Of a DNA stretch of 64,000 nt, positions 40,800 through 51,535 are shown piece after piece. The DNA lies in NCBI GenBank assembly GCA_916988195.3, contig CAKASQ030000050.1, positions 102,067-166,066 of the forward strand, in the 5' to 3' direction. Source of the DNA: Oscillospiraceae bacterium. GTDB taxonomy: Bacteria > Bacillota > Clostridia > Oscillospirales > Oscillospiraceae. The position numbers and the translations under genes were made by a program. The notes below the pieces were generated by a model. That model saw only the letters and a list, made by a program, of their open reading frames with translations. It made no database searches and was not told the DNA's origin. Positions within the stretch are counted from its first letter, which is position 1; the number at the start of each line of letters is the position of its first letter.

Positions 40800-40986
40800 A
40801 TAGTCACCCGCTTTCAAAAATTGAAGTTTTTTCATTTCTCGAAACCGCTTCGCTGTACTTATTATACTGTCTGCTAATAGTATATGCAAGATGTCACTTT
40901 CAAAAACGCAAATTTTTTTATTTTTTGAAAGCGGAAACTATGTAAAGGCAACCCGAAGGCTGCCCCAGGCATCAAGCCTATCCTGT

Positions 40987-41670
40987 TTACACAGGTTCAT
41001 TATCATCTTCATCGACGGAGCTATCTTCATCGTCGTCCTCAAACTCCGGATCGTACCCATAGTCCTCGTCATCGTCCACATAATCAGCATCTGGGTCAGG
41101 CTTTGCCGCTTCCTGTGCCTTCTTCTTTTCCTGGACTTTCTTAAATACGAAGAATCCACCACCACAGGCAAGCACAATCAGAGTAAGAATCGCCGGGAGC
41201 ATATTTGTGGATTTCGGCTTTTCCTCCGGTGTCGGTTCTGTAATTTCAGGAACTGTTTCAACTACTTCCGGCTTTGTTTCCTCAACCGGCTTGGTGAACT
41301 CTGCAACTTCTTCCTCGTCCATCAGCTTGAGCAGGTCGGCTTCATCCACCTGATTCAGAAAATGCACGGTTTCCTCGCCCTTATCATCACGGTCAATGAT
41401 GATATAGAAGTAGTTTCCGTTTTTGGTTACAGCGGTAATGAACTGCTTTCCGCTTTTCGTAGGCGAGCCAGCGTCATCAACCAAAGTCAGATTGCCGTCG
41501 GGAGTAAGCGGTAGCATCGGCTCCTCCGGCTCTGTTTCGGGAACTTTTTCTTCGACCGCAGGTTCTTCAGTCGCTACGCTTTCATCTACATAGGCAAATG
41601 CCGTTGTAGAAAACACGCCAAAACACATTGCACACGCCAGCAATGCGGCTCCAATTTTCTTAAATCTCAT
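40987..41670 (-). CDS. CD1107-family (DUF4366) mobile element membrane protein
   Basis: This encodes 227 residues. A signal peptide (IGAALLACAMCFGVFSTTAF) is followed by an acidic Pro/Glu-rich spacer, a small domain (GKQFITAVTKNGNYFYIIID, VHFLNQVDEADLL), a second acidic spacer, a membrane helix (MLPAILTLIVLACGGGFFVF) and a strongly acidic cytoplasmic tail. This layout is DUF4366 of Tn1549-like elements. It probably belongs to the envelope part of the transfer machine. It overlaps the preceding gene by 11 bases. Confidence 0.85.
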   Translation of the reverse strand: MRFKKIGAALLACAMCFGVFSTTAFAYVDESVATEEPAVEEKVPETEPEEPMLPLTPDGNLTLVDDAGSPTKSGKQFITAVTKNGNYFYIIIDRDDKGEETVHFLNQVDEADLLKLMDEEEVAEFTKPVEETKPEVVETVPEITEPTPEEKPKSTNMLPAILTLIVLACGGGFFVFKKVQEKKKAQEAAKPDPDADYVDDDEDYGYDPEFEDDDEDSSVDEDDNEPV

Positions 41671-41917
41671 TCTGCGTTTCCTCCTCATTCATAGTATTGA
41701 TCGTATCAGGCTTCGGAGCCATATCCGCAGCAAACATACGGAGCAGCTCGGAAAGCTGTTCGGGATTCAGGTTCGCAGCATGAACCATCTCATGGATTTC
41801 GGAATTTTCCTCCTCACGGTATCTGCGTTCCAGGTCTTTCACCTTAGCATCCCATTCTGCCCGTTTCTTACGGGCTTTTTCAAGGTCTGCACCTATTCTG
41901 TCTAACTTGGCACTCAA
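41660..41917 (-). CDS. DUF4315 protein
   Basis: This encodes 85 residues from a TTG with AAAGGAGGG upstream. The helical SAKLDRIGADLEKARKKRAE and KVKDLERRYREEENSEIHEM, followed by LNPEQLSELLRMFA, identify DUF4315, always found between the CD1107 and CD1108 genes of these elements. It may be a small coiled-coil partner of the transfer complex. Confidence 0.85.
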   Translation of the reverse strand: MSAKLDRIGADLEKARKKRAEWDAKVKDLERRYREEENSEIHEMVHAANLNPEQLSELLRMFAADMAPKPDTINTMNEEETQNEI

Positions 41918-41931
41918 TCGCCATCCCTCCT

Positions 41932-43668
41932 TTAGTTTCTGATTCTGCCGAAGCAGTAAAAATGCTGTTGCCAGTAATTCGATTCGATAGAAGCGTAGGA
42001 AATGGGGTTTCCGCAGTGGATCATCATACCATTGCCAACATAGATACCAACGTGTGATGCACCGGAGGTATCATAAGTGCCTTGGAAGAAAATCAAATCT
42101 CCCGGTTTGGCAGAGCTTTTCGGGATAATGTCGCATACGCCCATCAAACCGTTTGCGGTCAAACGACCAACACTCCAACCGTTTCCGCAGTGATTGATTA
42201 CATAGGAAACAAATCCGGAGCAGTCAAAGGAGGTAGACGGGCTGCTGCCGCCCCACACATACGGGTATCCCAGATATTTTTCAGCTTCCCGAATCATATT
42301 GGCAAATCTTGTGTCTGTCAGCGCTTCGCCCGGAATATCATAATCGGTGTACTCGCCGCCAGGGGTGGCGTAAATGTCATTTCCGAAAATATCCGGTCTG
42401 TTGCCCCTTGTCTGAAGCAAAATTCTATATCGCTCCATATCATCTTCCGACAAGCCGGAATTTGAAATCACACTGTTCAAGCCCTTATTTCTGAGCTTCA
42501 CATTCAGAATATAATATTCGTAATCTTCTTCCTCTGTTGTTGTCTCTCCCGTTTCGGGATCAGTAGAAGATGTTGTTCGTGTACGAATCTCTACTACTTC
42601 CGTCAGGGTCAGCTCATATTGTTGCTCAAATAGCCATTGCAGGGTAGCCTGCACCTCATCTCTGGTGTAATCCTCAAACTTCACCGTCAAATACGCCGCC
42701 AGCTCATAAGGATTGTGGTTGATTTCATCAAGGTCATACCGGTACTCGTCATATCCGCTATGAGTACGCTCGATATTATTGATTTTATTGCGGAGCGCAG
42801 CTTCCAAAGCCTTGTAATCATTGTCCGCACCAATAATATCTTCCTCTTTTGCAGTAAAAGAAGTTCCCAGAATGATCTGTGTGCCGCCTTGGAACATAGC
42901 CGAACAAGACGAGAACATCCCTGAGAGTATCATAAAAAGCAGTCCGGCAATCAAAACAAACAGAATCGTTTTAGAGTGTGTGGTGCAGAACTCCGTTACT
43001 CTTTCTGTGATGTTCTTGGCTCCCTGAGCTGCTTTGCCCGTTGCCTTGCCTGCACCCTTAGATGCAGAAGCCGTTGTCGAAGCGGTATTCTTACCGGCTT
43101 TGGCGGCAGCATATTCTTTCTTGATTGCCCTTTTCTGTTGCCAACGGGAAAAGGGATTGGAACCGGCATCGGGGTTGTCCTTTTTGAACTTCTCATACAG
43201 GGCATTTACATTTGCTTTATCTGACTTCTCAACCAGCTTTTCCGCCTTGTCGTAGGCTTTCAGCTTGTGACTGTAAACGGCATGATCGACGGTATAGACA
43301 GTGGATTCAACAGCCTTGGTCGTTTCCTGCACAGCCTGAACGCCGATATTATCATCCTCATATTCTGACACCGCCCGATGTGCTTTGGATGTGAGCGTGA
43401 CTGCGGCACCACGGCTTGCCATGTGCTTTGCCACAGATGGGCGCTCGATTTCCGTAAACTCCGCTTTTTCAAAACGGAGCTTTGCTTTACGGGAACCGGC
43501 TGCATCTGTTTCCAGCTTTAGCTTCGGCTTTGCCTTTTTAGAAGCCAATTTGTCTGCCGCTTTTTCAGCCCTATCAACCGCCTTATCTGCACGGTCGGCA
43601 GCTTTCTTCACATGAGAATCTGCAAGGTCATCTTCGGTAAAACGGAGTCGTGTAGGTCTTTTCGCCAT
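41932..43668 (-). CDS. CD1108-family NlpC/P60 cell-wall hydrolase
   Basis: This encodes 578 residues. The N-terminal 220 are Lys/Ala rich and cytoplasmic (AADRADKAVDRAEKAADKLA). A membrane helix follows (TILFVLIAGLLFMILSGMFS), then an extracellular linker, and a C40 NlpC/P60 peptidase at about residues 445-578: catalytic Cys in FDCSGFVSYVI, His in ASHVGIYVGNGMMIHCG. It should open peptidoglycan for the mating channel. The neighbours are DUF4315 and VirB4. Confidence 0.9.
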   Translation of the reverse strand: MAKRPTRLRFTEDDLADSHVKKAADRADKAVDRAEKAADKLASKKAKPKLKLETDAAGSRKAKLRFEKAEFTEIERPSVAKHMASRGAAVTLTSKAHRAVSEYEDDNIGVQAVQETTKAVESTVYTVDHAVYSHKLKAYDKAEKLVEKSDKANVNALYEKFKKDNPDAGSNPFSRWQQKRAIKKEYAAAKAGKNTASTTASASKGAGKATGKAAQGAKNITERVTEFCTTHSKTILFVLIAGLLFMILSGMFSSCSAMFQGGTQIILGTSFTAKEEDIIGADNDYKALEAALRNKINNIERTHSGYDEYRYDLDEINHNPYELAAYLTVKFEDYTRDEVQATLQWLFEQQYELTLTEVVEIRTRTTSSTDPETGETTTEEEDYEYYILNVKLRNKGLNSVISNSGLSEDDMERYRILLQTRGNRPDIFGNDIYATPGGEYTDYDIPGEALTDTRFANMIREAEKYLGYPYVWGGSSPSTSFDCSGFVSYVINHCGNGWSVGRLTANGLMGVCDIIPKSSAKPGDLIFFQGTYDTSGASHVGIYVGNGMMIHCGNPISYASIESNYWQQHFYCFGRIRN

Positions 43669-43671
43669 ACA

Positions 43672-46098
43672 TTACGCCTCCTTTTCCTGTGCCACCTCGT
43701 TTAACTTCGTGGTCATAATGCGATACAGTTCCAGATCTGTCGGGAATCGGTCAATGAACGGCAGAATCACATTGCCATAGAACAGAAGTCCTTCGCCCTC
43801 ACCGGAGTTGGTTACATAGGACAGCTGATGCGGCGAAATGTTCAACCGCTGTGCCAGAATACTTCGGTCATCGCTTGCCTGATTCAGCATATAGATGAAA
43901 TCAGAGTTTTCGAGGATGTTGGCAATCTCCGGGGAACGAAGCAGGTCTTTGACATTCTGAGTAATACCGGTCGGCAAGCCGCCCCATTTACGGAATCGCT
44001 TCCAGATTTCTACGGAATAGGTTGCCGTCTGTTCTTCCTTCAGAAGCAGATGGAACTCGTCAATATAATATCTGGTCGATTTACCGGCAGAACGGTTGGC
44101 AGTTACACGCCCCCAGACCTGATCCTGAACGATCAGCATACCGATTTTTTTCAGCTGATTGCCCAGCTCCTTAATGTCGAAGCACACCAGACGATTCTGA
44201 ATATCCACATTGGTTCTGTTGTTAAACAGTTTCAGAGAACCCTTAACATAGATTTCCAAGGCGGTCGCTACATGGTGGGCTTCCTTTTCGTCCTGTTTCA
44301 GAAGGGCATCATACAAATCCTCAAGGATCGGCATATTCTCAGGGGCAGGATTGTCGAAATATCTCTGGTAAATCTGATGCACACAACGGTCGATAACCGT
44401 CTTTTCGATAGGCTGCAAGCCATCCTTACTGCCCATAATCAACTCACAGAGGGACAGGATAAAATCAGCTTTCAGTGCTACCGGGTTGTCATCCTCAGAG
44501 TAGTTCAGGTTGATGTCCATAGGGTTGATATAGTTGGTACTGGAGGAGCTGATTTTTACCACCTGACCATTGAACTTGTGAACCAGAGCCGCATATTCCG
44601 CTTCGGGGTCGCAGATGATAATATCGTCATCCGTAACCAGGAACGCATTGGTGATTTCACGCTTTGCGGAAAAGGATTTACCGGAACCGGGAGTACCCAG
44701 AATCAGTCCGTTGGGGTTCTTGAGCTTCTTTCTGTCCACCATGATAAGGTTGTTCGACAGAGCATTCAGCCCGTAATAGAGCGTTTCTCCACCATTCTGG
44801 AACAGCTCCTGCGTGGTGAAAGGCACAAAAATAGCCGTGGAACTGGTAGTCAGGCCACGACGAATCTCAATCAGGTTTTGTGCCAAAGGCAGGCTGCTCA
44901 TCAGTCCGGATTCCTGCTGAAAATCCAAACGACGCAGATTGCAGTTATGCTTCTGGGCGATGCTCTGTGCCTGGAACACATTGTTCTCCAGTTCCTGCTC
45001 GGTGCGCCCGGTGTTCAGCACCAGAAATGTCACCATGAACATTCGCTCATTCTGGCTCTGCAATTCTTTCAGAAGTGACTTCGCATCTTTACCATAGGTA
45101 GCAAGGTCAGATGGGATAATGTCCATGTCATAGCCAGAACGCACAGCCTTTTTCTGTTCCTCGATTTTGGAACGGTCAAGCTCGGTGATGATTCTCTTGA
45201 TGGTCTTAATCGCCGCAGTCTGGTCAACCGACTGGATGTGCATGGTCACGATCTGCGTGGATTCCATATCCAGAAAAACCGCCAGCATACGATCAGACAG
45301 GTCTGATGCCGTAATTGCCAGATAAGACATCGAACCGAAGATACTGCCCATCTGGAAGGTGCGGTTGGTCTTAAAGGCAAACGCCGTCGGAGCAATGAAG
45401 TCCTTTACGGACAGCCCGGATTCCACAAGATACTTCCAATCGAAGAAGAACTTATCATTATCACCCATGTGGAACATAGAGTGCATCAGATGCAGCCGCT
45501 CTTTGCCGTTCATGGTAGTGGCAATGACACCCAAACGCCGAAAGTTATTGAGCAGATCGTTTTCGATATGGTTGAGTCTCGGCTTTGCCTGCCGCATGGA
45601 TTCGGCTTCAATGCCGAATGTCAGGTACTTGGTTTTGGTCAAGCCGTTGTTGCCCTGCGCCAACTGCTTTTTCAGCATCTGGCTATACTCGGCACGGACG
45701 GGATTGAAGCTGTCCTTCTTGAACGGGATACGGATACTCTTTTCAAAGCTTTCAGCATCGGTACTCAGGTTCATAAAGGAAAGCTCAAAGTGAATGGAGC
45801 TGTCAAAGAAATTCAGGAAACTGCACCACTCATCGAAGATGGCAGTCTTATCTTCCTGCTGTGCCAGCTGATAGTTGATGTCCTGAAACTGAATGGTCTT
45901 GGTGTAATAACTGTCAGTGACACGGCAGATGCCATCCGGGAACATTCTCTGAAAGGGAATGGACTGCTGTGCAGTCTGCGGAATACCGTTGTCCTTCTTT
46001 GCCCGTTCCACAACAGCTTTAATTTCTCGCTGCTGCTTCCGATTCAGATTTGCAGGCATTTTGATGTTTCTTGCCTGTGGCTTCTTTTTGAAAAACAA
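43672..46098 (-). CDS. VirB4/TraE-type conjugation ATPase
   Basis: This encodes 808 residues. The C-terminal motor has Walker A LILGTPGSGKSFSAKREI and Walker B YYIDEFHLLLKEEQ, with NRLVCFDIKELGNQLKK between. The N-terminal half is the VirB4 membrane-associated region. It powers the type IV secretion channel. I start it at the TTG 46098 (LFFKKKPQARNIKMPANLNR), which has AGGAGG 9 bases upstream; the TTG at 46107 touches that site. It overlaps the PrgI gene by 80 bases. Confidence 0.9.
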   Translation of the reverse strand: MFFKKKPQARNIKMPANLNRKQQREIKAVVERAKKDNGIPQTAQQSIPFQRMFPDGICRVTDSYYTKTIQFQDINYQLAQQEDKTAIFDEWCSFLNFFDSSIHFELSFMNLSTDAESFEKSIRIPFKKDSFNPVRAEYSQMLKKQLAQGNNGLTKTKYLTFGIEAESMRQAKPRLNHIENDLLNNFRRLGVIATTMNGKERLHLMHSMFHMGDNDKFFFDWKYLVESGLSVKDFIAPTAFAFKTNRTFQMGSIFGSMSYLAITASDLSDRMLAVFLDMESTQIVTMHIQSVDQTAAIKTIKRIITELDRSKIEEQKKAVRSGYDMDIIPSDLATYGKDAKSLLKELQSQNERMFMVTFLVLNTGRTEQELENNVFQAQSIAQKHNCNLRRLDFQQESGLMSSLPLAQNLIEIRRGLTTSSTAIFVPFTTQELFQNGGETLYYGLNALSNNLIMVDRKKLKNPNGLILGTPGSGKSFSAKREITNAFLVTDDDIIICDPEAEYAALVHKFNGQVVKISSSSTNYINPMDINLNYSEDDNPVALKADFILSLCELIMGSKDGLQPIEKTVIDRCVHQIYQRYFDNPAPENMPILEDLYDALLKQDEKEAHHVATALEIYVKGSLKLFNNRTNVDIQNRLVCFDIKELGNQLKKIGMLIVQDQVWGRVTANRSAGKSTRYYIDEFHLLLKEEQTATYSVEIWKRFRKWGGLPTGITQNVKDLLRSPEIANILENSDFIYMLNQASDDRSILAQRLNISPHQLSYVTNSGEGEGLLFYGNVILPFIDRFPTDLELYRIMTTKLNEVAQEKEA

Positions 46099-46453
46099 TT
46101 CGTTCAACCTCCTTTTCCAGTTTGTACTGACGCATCAAAGCGTCATAATAGTTGTCCGTCTGATAAGGGCGAACCTTGGGACGAACGAATTTGGTCTGAA
46201 TGAAGTGTTCTACAACCACTTCCAACGGCTGACTATCCTTTTCATACATTGCCAGAAAGAACAACGGTAACATGACGATCATCATGGACAGTGCTGCAAG
46301 GCTCACATTTCCGGTTGCTTTGACCAGAAAGAAAATCGGCACTCCGATGAGCGCCGCCGCACCAAAGCAAAGTAACTGCCGTTTCGTCAGATTGAAGAAC
46401 ACTTTTGTTTTTACCCTCGTCAGGTCACGAGGTACGGGAATATACGCTGCCAA
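46019..46453 (-). CDS. PrgI-family conjugation membrane protein
   Basis: This encodes 144 residues from a TTG with GGAAGGAGG upstream. The N-terminal VPRDLTRVKTKVFFNLTKRQ and two membrane helices (about residues 28-70) match PrgI, a VirB3-like small inner-membrane subunit. The C-terminus (KEVERIVFQKEATGKKH) overlaps the start of virB4, so the two are coupled. Confidence 0.85.
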   Translation of the reverse strand: MAAYIPVPRDLTRVKTKVFFNLTKRQLLCFGAAALIGVPIFFLVKATGNVSLAALSMMIVMLPLFFLAMYEKDSQPLEVVVEHFIQTKFVRPKVRPYQTDNYYDALMRQYKLEKEVERIVFQKEATGKKHQNACKSESEAAARN

Positions 46454-46470
46454 ACAATTTCCTCCTTCCC

Positions 46471-47337
46471 TTAGTGAGCGCTGAATACACCCTTCGCAAG
46501 CGAACCAGTCTTAAACAGGGTGAAGCACAAATGGACGGTGTAGCCCATAACACCCCAGATAGAACCGATGATGTCATCACTGAATGCGATAGACTGAATC
46601 AGCACCGCATAAATGCCCACGCAGATCATAATCAGGAATCCCTGGAATCCGATTGCAAACAGCGAACGCAGATAATTCTGTCCGATATTGCTCTGTTCTC
46701 TGTTTCCAAAAGTGGAAAGCGGAATCGGGGCAAGGCTGACCATCAGATAAATTTCAATCATTCGACCGTAGACGATCACAAAGATGATGATTGCCAAAGC
46801 GGACATCGTGACCTGCACGATAAAGGATTGCAGGAACAAGCCGAGCAAAGGACCCAAATCCATTGCCATCAGCGTTTCTTCCATTGTTTCCAATGCCGAA
46901 GCATCTATGGCAGTATTTCCGGATATGATACCGGCGCTTGCGTTTATAACGTGCTGTGTCACATCAAACACAGCCATCGTGATATTGAATGTGTTTGTGA
47001 TTAACATGACCGCAACAAAAGTCTTGAACACCCATTTGAAGAAGATCCAGGTTTCAAAATTTGCCAGATTGTTGTGGTCAATAATCATCTGAATTAGCTC
47101 ATAACAGGCAATGAAGGTCAGAATCAAGCCTGCGATTGGGATAATCACTGACTCGGAGATGTTTCGTACCATGGCAAAGACACCCGGCGAAAAATTCGCC
47201 GGGGTCATGCCAACGGAGGTTGCTATCTCGCCAACCTGGTTGTTGACGGACTCAAACATCCCCGACAGATTTCCCATAATAGCTGAAACGAGCATTTCTT
47301 TCAGCCAGTCTGTGATCTGTTGGAGTATGCTGTCCAA
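46471..47337 (-). CDS. TrbL/VirB6-like conjugation membrane protein
   Basis: This encodes 288 residues from a TTG with AAGGAGG upstream. It has about six membrane helices (for example IIPIAGLILTFIACYELIQM and IYLMVSLAPIPLSTFG), typical of the polytopic TrbL/VirB6-like subunit of Tn1549-type transfer systems. It sits 26 bases before the 3' fragment of maff2. Confidence 0.85.
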   Translation of the reverse strand: MDSILQQITDWLKEMLVSAIMGNLSGMFESVNNQVGEIATSVGMTPANFSPGVFAMVRNISESVIIPIAGLILTFIACYELIQMIIDHNNLANFETWIFFKWVFKTFVAVMLITNTFNITMAVFDVTQHVINASAGIISGNTAIDASALETMEETLMAMDLGPLLGLFLQSFIVQVTMSALAIIIFVIVYGRMIEIYLMVSLAPIPLSTFGNREQSNIGQNYLRSLFAIGFQGFLIMICVGIYAVLIQSIAFSDDIIGSIWGVMGYTVHLCFTLFKTGSLAKGVFSAH

Positions 47338-47362
47338 AGGCGATTACCTCCTTGTTTTGTGA

Positions 47363-47455
47363 TTAACCGAACAGTCCGGAGAGCAGAGGTACAAGGGTGG
47401 TGCCGATGAGGGCAACACCGCCGCCAGCCATGAGCTGCTTCATGCCCTGGGACTT
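47363..47455 (-). pseudogene. maff2, 3' fragment
   Basis: These 31 codons (KSQGMKQLMAGGGVALIGTT, then LVPLLSGLFG and stop) are the C-terminal half of a Maff2-family small membrane protein. The N-terminal half lies at 56695-56817. Joining GCA (56695) to AAG (47455) restores a 71-residue protein of normal size, so the gene was split by the inserted element. Confidence 0.85.
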
Positions 47456-47544
47456 TACTGATGTTCGATAAAGAAGTAGTAGAAGTGTAAAAATTTTGCC
47501 GTTCCTATCCGGCACTTGCGCATTGTGTCGGACAGGTCGGGCGG

Positions 47545-49182
<1,638 letters not shown>

Positions 49183-49286
49183 CTATTCCGTATTTCGATT
49201 ATACCACATGGGGCGGCTGTCTGTATAGCGGCTTCTGCTTCTTTACCGCCCGGTAAAATGACGATTTTTCTGTGCGGCTTGTAGCG

Positions 49287-49478
49287 TTAAGGCGAAAGCT
49301 GGGCTTTGTGTCCTGCGGCGGCTTCCGCCTCCAGCACTTTCATCATCTTATCGGCTGCGGTGTCGGTGGTATCTTTCTTGAAAAAGCCGGAAACGACAAG
49401 GACGGTGTTGCCCATGCGGATCTCTGTCACGCAGTCCGGGCGGCGTTCCGGGGTGGTGTTCTGCTTGTTCTCTGCCAT
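49287..49478 (-). CDS. tnpW: TnpW-family small protein
   Basis: This encodes 63 residues (MAENKQNTTPERRPDCVTEI, MGNTVLVVSGFFKKDTTDTA). It belongs to the transposon-encoded TnpW family, usually beside large serine recombinases. AAAGGAG lies 6 bases before the start at 49478. Function unknown. A more typical TnpW is at 58477-58635. Confidence 0.75.
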   Translation of the reverse strand: MAENKQNTTPERRPDCVTEIRMGNTVLVVSGFFKKDTTDTAADKMMKVLEAEAAAGHKAQLSP

Positions 49479-49490
49479 AGGCAACTCCTT

Positions 49491-50441
49491 TCATTTCATC
49501 TCGTCGTCGCAAAGTCCATTCGGCTCCGTTTCCCGCTGGAGCGGAAAACTACGCTCATTTCCTTGCTCCTCCTCTCCCCGCAAAGCCTTACGGCTTTGTG
49601 GGGCCCCCATTAGCTTTTTCAGCCTGTTCAGCTTGGCTTGCGCCGTTTCCCGGCGAAAGTTCTCACCCGTAAAGAGGATAGGGGCGCACATTTCCAAAAG
49701 GCGGTCATAAATCCGGGCATGGGCGGTGTCCAGCGGATTTTGCAGGCTGTCCAATGTCAGATTGGTGGTGACGATTAGGGGCTTGCGGCTGCGGTAGCGG
49801 CTGTCAATCACATTGTAGACCTGTTCTAAACCGTACTCTGTGCCGCGCTCCATTCCAAAATCATCAATGATAAGCAGAGGAAATCGGCAAAGACGCTCGA
49901 TATACTCGTTGCGCCCCCCAAAGCTGGCGGTCAGGTCATTCAAAATCGCAGAAAAATTCGTCATGCGGACAGCGACTTCCTGCTCCATGAGGGCATTAGC
50001 GATACACCCGGCAAAATAGCTTTTTCCTGTGCCGACCTTGCCCCATAGCAGATAGCCGATATTTTCCTCGCGCATGATTTCCCAATGCTCCACATAGAAG
50101 TGTGCAATCTCCATTTGCGGGCATTTCCCGTTGTCATTGGCGAAAGTCCATTCCTGCATGGTGGGATTGGTAAATCCCTGGCGTTTCAAGTCCTCCACGG
50201 TATCAAGGTGCTTTCTGCGCTGTTCGGCGGTTTCACGCTCCAAACGCTTGGCTTTCTGGCAGTCACATTCTGCCGGGTGGCGGTCACGCCCAAACGGGGC
50301 GGCTTGCTTTTCCGGGAAGTAGGCTTCTTTCGGGGTGCGGCACTTGCCGCAGTAAAGCAGCCCGTCCTCGCCTGTGTAGTCCTCCGGCTCTGCGGTAGTA
50401 GTCATCATATTCAAAACGGTATCGGTAAAAAGTTCAGTCAT
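49491..50441 (-). CDS. DnaC-like helicase-loader ATPase
   Basis: This encodes 316 residues. A Cys-rich N-terminus (LLYCGKCRTPKEAYFPEK, AECDCQKAK) precedes a DnaC/IstB-type AAA domain: Walker A LLWGKVGTGKSYFAGCIA, Walker B PLLIIDDFGMERGTE, sensor IVTTNLTLDSL. It likely loads the replicative helicase at the element's origin, with the replisome organizer encoded just upstream (overlap ATGA). Confidence 0.9.
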   Translation of the reverse strand: MTELFTDTVLNMMTTTAEPEDYTGEDGLLYCGKCRTPKEAYFPEKQAAPFGRDRHPAECDCQKAKRLERETAEQRRKHLDTVEDLKRQGFTNPTMQEWTFANDNGKCPQMEIAHFYVEHWEIMREENIGYLLWGKVGTGKSYFAGCIANALMEQEVAVRMTNFSAILNDLTASFGGRNEYIERLCRFPLLIIDDFGMERGTEYGLEQVYNVIDSRYRSRKPLIVTTNLTLDSLQNPLDTAHARIYDRLLEMCAPILFTGENFRRETAQAKLNRLKKLMGAPQSRKALRGEEEQGNERSFPLQRETEPNGLCDDEMK

Positions 50442-51178
50442 AAACTCTCGCCCTCCTTAAAGGTGTAATCGGGTATGCCTTTTTTCGGCGGTTTCTTGGC
50501 TTCGTCCTCCTGCGCCCACTTGTATATCGTGGCTGCATGGCTACGGTATTTCGTTCCTTTGGACGCTATATGAGTAGATAAGCGGTCAATATAATACTCC
50601 CATTTGTCGGGCAGTTCCGCTTTCAGCTCGTCCAGTTCCGTATCGGAAAGAAAAACATTGTTGTATCTGCCATAGCGGCGGGCGGGGGCTTGTCCCTTTA
50701 ACTCTCCCTCTTTTTCTAACTCTATATCTATCTCTTTCTTTATCTCTATCTCTGGTGGACGAATGTCGGACAAATGTCCGCCATTTGTCCGCGGCGGCAA
50801 AAGCGCCTTGTTTTCAAGCCTTGCGGCGCGTTTCCGTTCCGCTTCGGTAGAGGATTGACCGATCATCAGCTCAATGTCGGTCATATAAAGCAGCCCGCAG
50901 TCAAGCTGCTCCACAAGCCCTAACTGCTGGAAGATGGCTAACGCCCGTTCCACCGTCCCGATTTGGTGACGGGTCAGCGTGGCTATCATCTGGGCGGTAT
51001 AGGGGATATGCTCGTCAAGCTGTAATCTGCCGCCATTTTTCAGCGATTTTAAGTACAGCTTCAAGAGGATATTGGAATACAAAATCCCGTCTTTCATGTC
51101 CTCTAACAGCACAATGGAATCGCTGTCGAAGAAGTTTTCTTTCAGTTTGAGGTAGTAATATTTGCGGTTATCTGCCAT
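50438..51178 (-). CDS. Phage-type replisome organizer protein
   Basis: This encodes 246 residues. The N-terminal winged-helix domain (YYYLKLKENFFDSDSIVLLE, DGILYSNILLKLYLKSL, TLTRHQIGTVERALAIFQQL) matches phage replisome organizers, which bind the origin and recruit the DnaC-like loader. The C-terminal part (AELPDKWEYYIDRLSTHIAS, YKWAQEDEAKKPPKK) is the usual loader-interacting tail. Start 51178 has GGAGG 9 bases upstream. Confidence 0.85.
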   Translation of the reverse strand: MADNRKYYYLKLKENFFDSDSIVLLEDMKDGILYSNILLKLYLKSLKNGGRLQLDEHIPYTAQMIATLTRHQIGTVERALAIFQQLGLVEQLDCGLLYMTDIELMIGQSSTEAERKRAARLENKALLPPRTNGGHLSDIRPPEIEIKKEIDIELEKEGELKGQAPARRYGRYNNVFLSDTELDELKAELPDKWEYYIDRLSTHIASKGTKYRSHAATIYKWAQEDEAKKPPKKGIPDYTFKEGESL

Positions 51179-51362
51179 TGGCGGTGTCCTCCCTGTGTTT
51201 CCATCTCTTAGAGAAATACCGGGGGCAGAGGACGATAATCGCCCGGAAGCTCTGCTTGCAGCCGTGTGTGCAGCCCCGGCAAAGGTCATTGTAAGTAATA
51301 CGGTTTCGGTGGTTGAGGAAAAAGCTCCATTCCAACCGCCGCTTTTTGCTCATGCGCGGCAT
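51168..51362 (-). CDS. Small cysteine-rich IME protein (64 aa)
   Basis: This encodes 64 basic residues with cysteines spaced as in CRGCTHGCKQ and a later VLCPRYFS, possibly binding zinc. Start 51362 has AAAGGAG 6 bases upstream. It overlaps the replisome organizer by 11 bases. I recognise the type from related mobilizable elements but know no function. Confidence 0.55.
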   Translation of the reverse strand: MPRMSKKRRLEWSFFLNHRNRITYNDLCRGCTHGCKQSFRAIIVLCPRYFSKRWKHREDTANGR

Positions 51363-51535
51363 TTCTCGCTCCTTTCTGCCGCTTCCGCTGGTATAAGCGG
51401 ATAGGTCGGTAAAAATGTTGTTTCTCGGTATCATTTTCGGGGATTTCCTGCGCTGTATGCCCCGTTTCAAAGGTGGGTAGTATTGCGGATAGGGTGCAGG
51501 GCATATCCCCGTTTTGGTATCGTTTGGGGCGGTTT

